From: Nomia melanderi
Lineage: Eukaryota; Arthropoda; Insecta; Hymenoptera; Halictidae
Length of the DNA stretch: 64,000 nt
Assembly (NCBI RefSeq): GCF_051020985.1
Contig: NC_135007.1
Span: forward strand, 3,531,001-3,595,000
Reading direction: 5' to 3'
Of the stretch, positions 63,111 through 64,000 are shown one piece after another; the first letter of the stretch is position 1; each line of letters begins with the position of its first letter. The position numbers and the translations under genes are program-made. The notes beneath the pieces are model-generated. The model had not been told where the DNA came from and searched no databases. It worked only from the letters and a program-made list of their open reading frames with translations.

Positions 63111-64000
63111 CCCTTGGATTAAATTACTTTTCTTTTTGAAATGCGAAGATAACACTAGCATGAACAGAATGTTCGATGTAAAACGTATACTAAATCCATT
63201 TATATTGTTGCTTCGGTAGTGACTTGTTTAATGAATCCCTGTGTGCATGTGCGTGCATGCCTCTGTGTGTGATACATTATCAGTTTGTATGTACAGCGAA
63301 ACACATGGGAAGCGGTTAGAGCAACTTGTTCGTTCCGCATATCAACGGTTCAATTTGAAACTAATAACCAATTCGACTTGTGTTTATTAAGCACTTACAA
63401 GTTAATTTCATTTTTCGCGTGCAGAACAACATTATGTAATGCAAAATTGGCGAACGTGAATCTCTGAATATGAATTAACAATCAATTTACGGAGATTAGA
63501 GATTTATTTTGATAAAGTGTGTACATAGTTGCGGTATTCATGTAATTGTTCTATTCTATTGAATATGTCAGTTATGTATTCTATGGTATTCCATTGCATT
63601 GCACATGTTATACATTTGTGTAATAAAATATGGTATTTATAATTTCTTGATAAAATAATCTTTTGAAATAGCTAATAAGAAAATTTATGGTAATCAAAAA
63701 TACCTATTCGTAAAACAACCTTATTTCTCAGGAAATGTTTTCAATTTTAGTGCTGTCTGTTTTCTCTGTTATCAAGTACATACATATACACTCATATTTA
63801 CAAGATGTGAAGAGAACAATACTGTACGCTTTTTATTCGAGTCAGGCTGCAAAAGAAACAAGTAAATTAAGAAATTTTATGTAAATTAATACTTTCAGCG
63901 TTTACAGTGTAATCTCCAAGTATATTTAATTTACTTCCTACAAGTACATCTTTCAATTCGCAGATATTGTGAAAACTATTTGAGCTTTAATCACATAATT
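63111..64000. other. AT-rich non-coding stretch
   Basis: AT-rich, with an imperfect TG-rich patch at about 63240-63270. The frame at 63285-63467 is short and unidentified. Confidence 0.5.

Noticed and set aside
1..64000. CRISPR arrays, operons, phage-like or other prokaryotic systems
   Set aside because: There are no regularly spaced repeats, no closely packed frames and no ribosome-binding-site pattern. The DNA is plainly eukaryotic and non-coding.

Overview
The window is eukaryotic nuclear DNA, most likely from a hymenopteran insect such as a bee. Three things point there. The base composition alternates between AT-rich stretches of 0.5-2 kb and GC- and CpG-rich blocks of 0.5-4 kb. There is no gene-dense organisation on either strand. 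The recognisable mobile elements (Transib-like, Tc1/Tc3, mariner and TTAA-flanked short elements) are of kinds common in insects. The species cannot be fixed from the sequence, and Hymenoptera is an inference.

I find no protein-coding gene that I can support. The longest open frames (for example 10673-11533 on the minus strand) lie in CpG-rich low-complexity DNA, where stop codons are rare by composition. Their translations show no domain, no signal peptide and no consistent codon pattern, and overlapping frames on both strands are equally open. I also find no tRNA, rRNA, snRNA or CRISPR array. The window is best read as an intergenic or large intronic region. The CpG-rich block at 10.2-11.6 kb, with a G-quadruplex motif and strand-asymmetric purine tracts, is the best candidate for a promoter or 5' untranslated exon of a gene whose coding part lies outside the window.

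Almost everything that can be named is a mobile-element relic, and nearly all of it lies in the AT-rich compartment. In order: a nest of short TTAA-flanked elements and a foldback at 0.2-1.6 kb; two more TTAA elements at 11.8 and 13.2 kb; a 226-bp mariner-type miniature element at 15.8 kb; a weaker TTAA candidate at 29.7 kb; a decayed Tc1 transposase at 30.9-31.3 kb; an 803-bp Transib-like element at 39.4-40.2 kb; a decayed and internally deleted Tc3-like transposase at 43.9-44.6 kb; a TTAA element at 48.3 kb; and two more at 60.0 and 61.1 kb. The Transib-like element is the most interesting object: its ends carry a recombination-signal-like heptamer, a 23-bp spacer and a nonamer-like stretch, with an imperfect 5-bp CG-rich target duplication. 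The GC-rich blocks hold microsatellites, pyrimidine tracts, a perfect 20-bp palindrome and possibly conserved regulatory DNA, which one sequence alone cannot establish.
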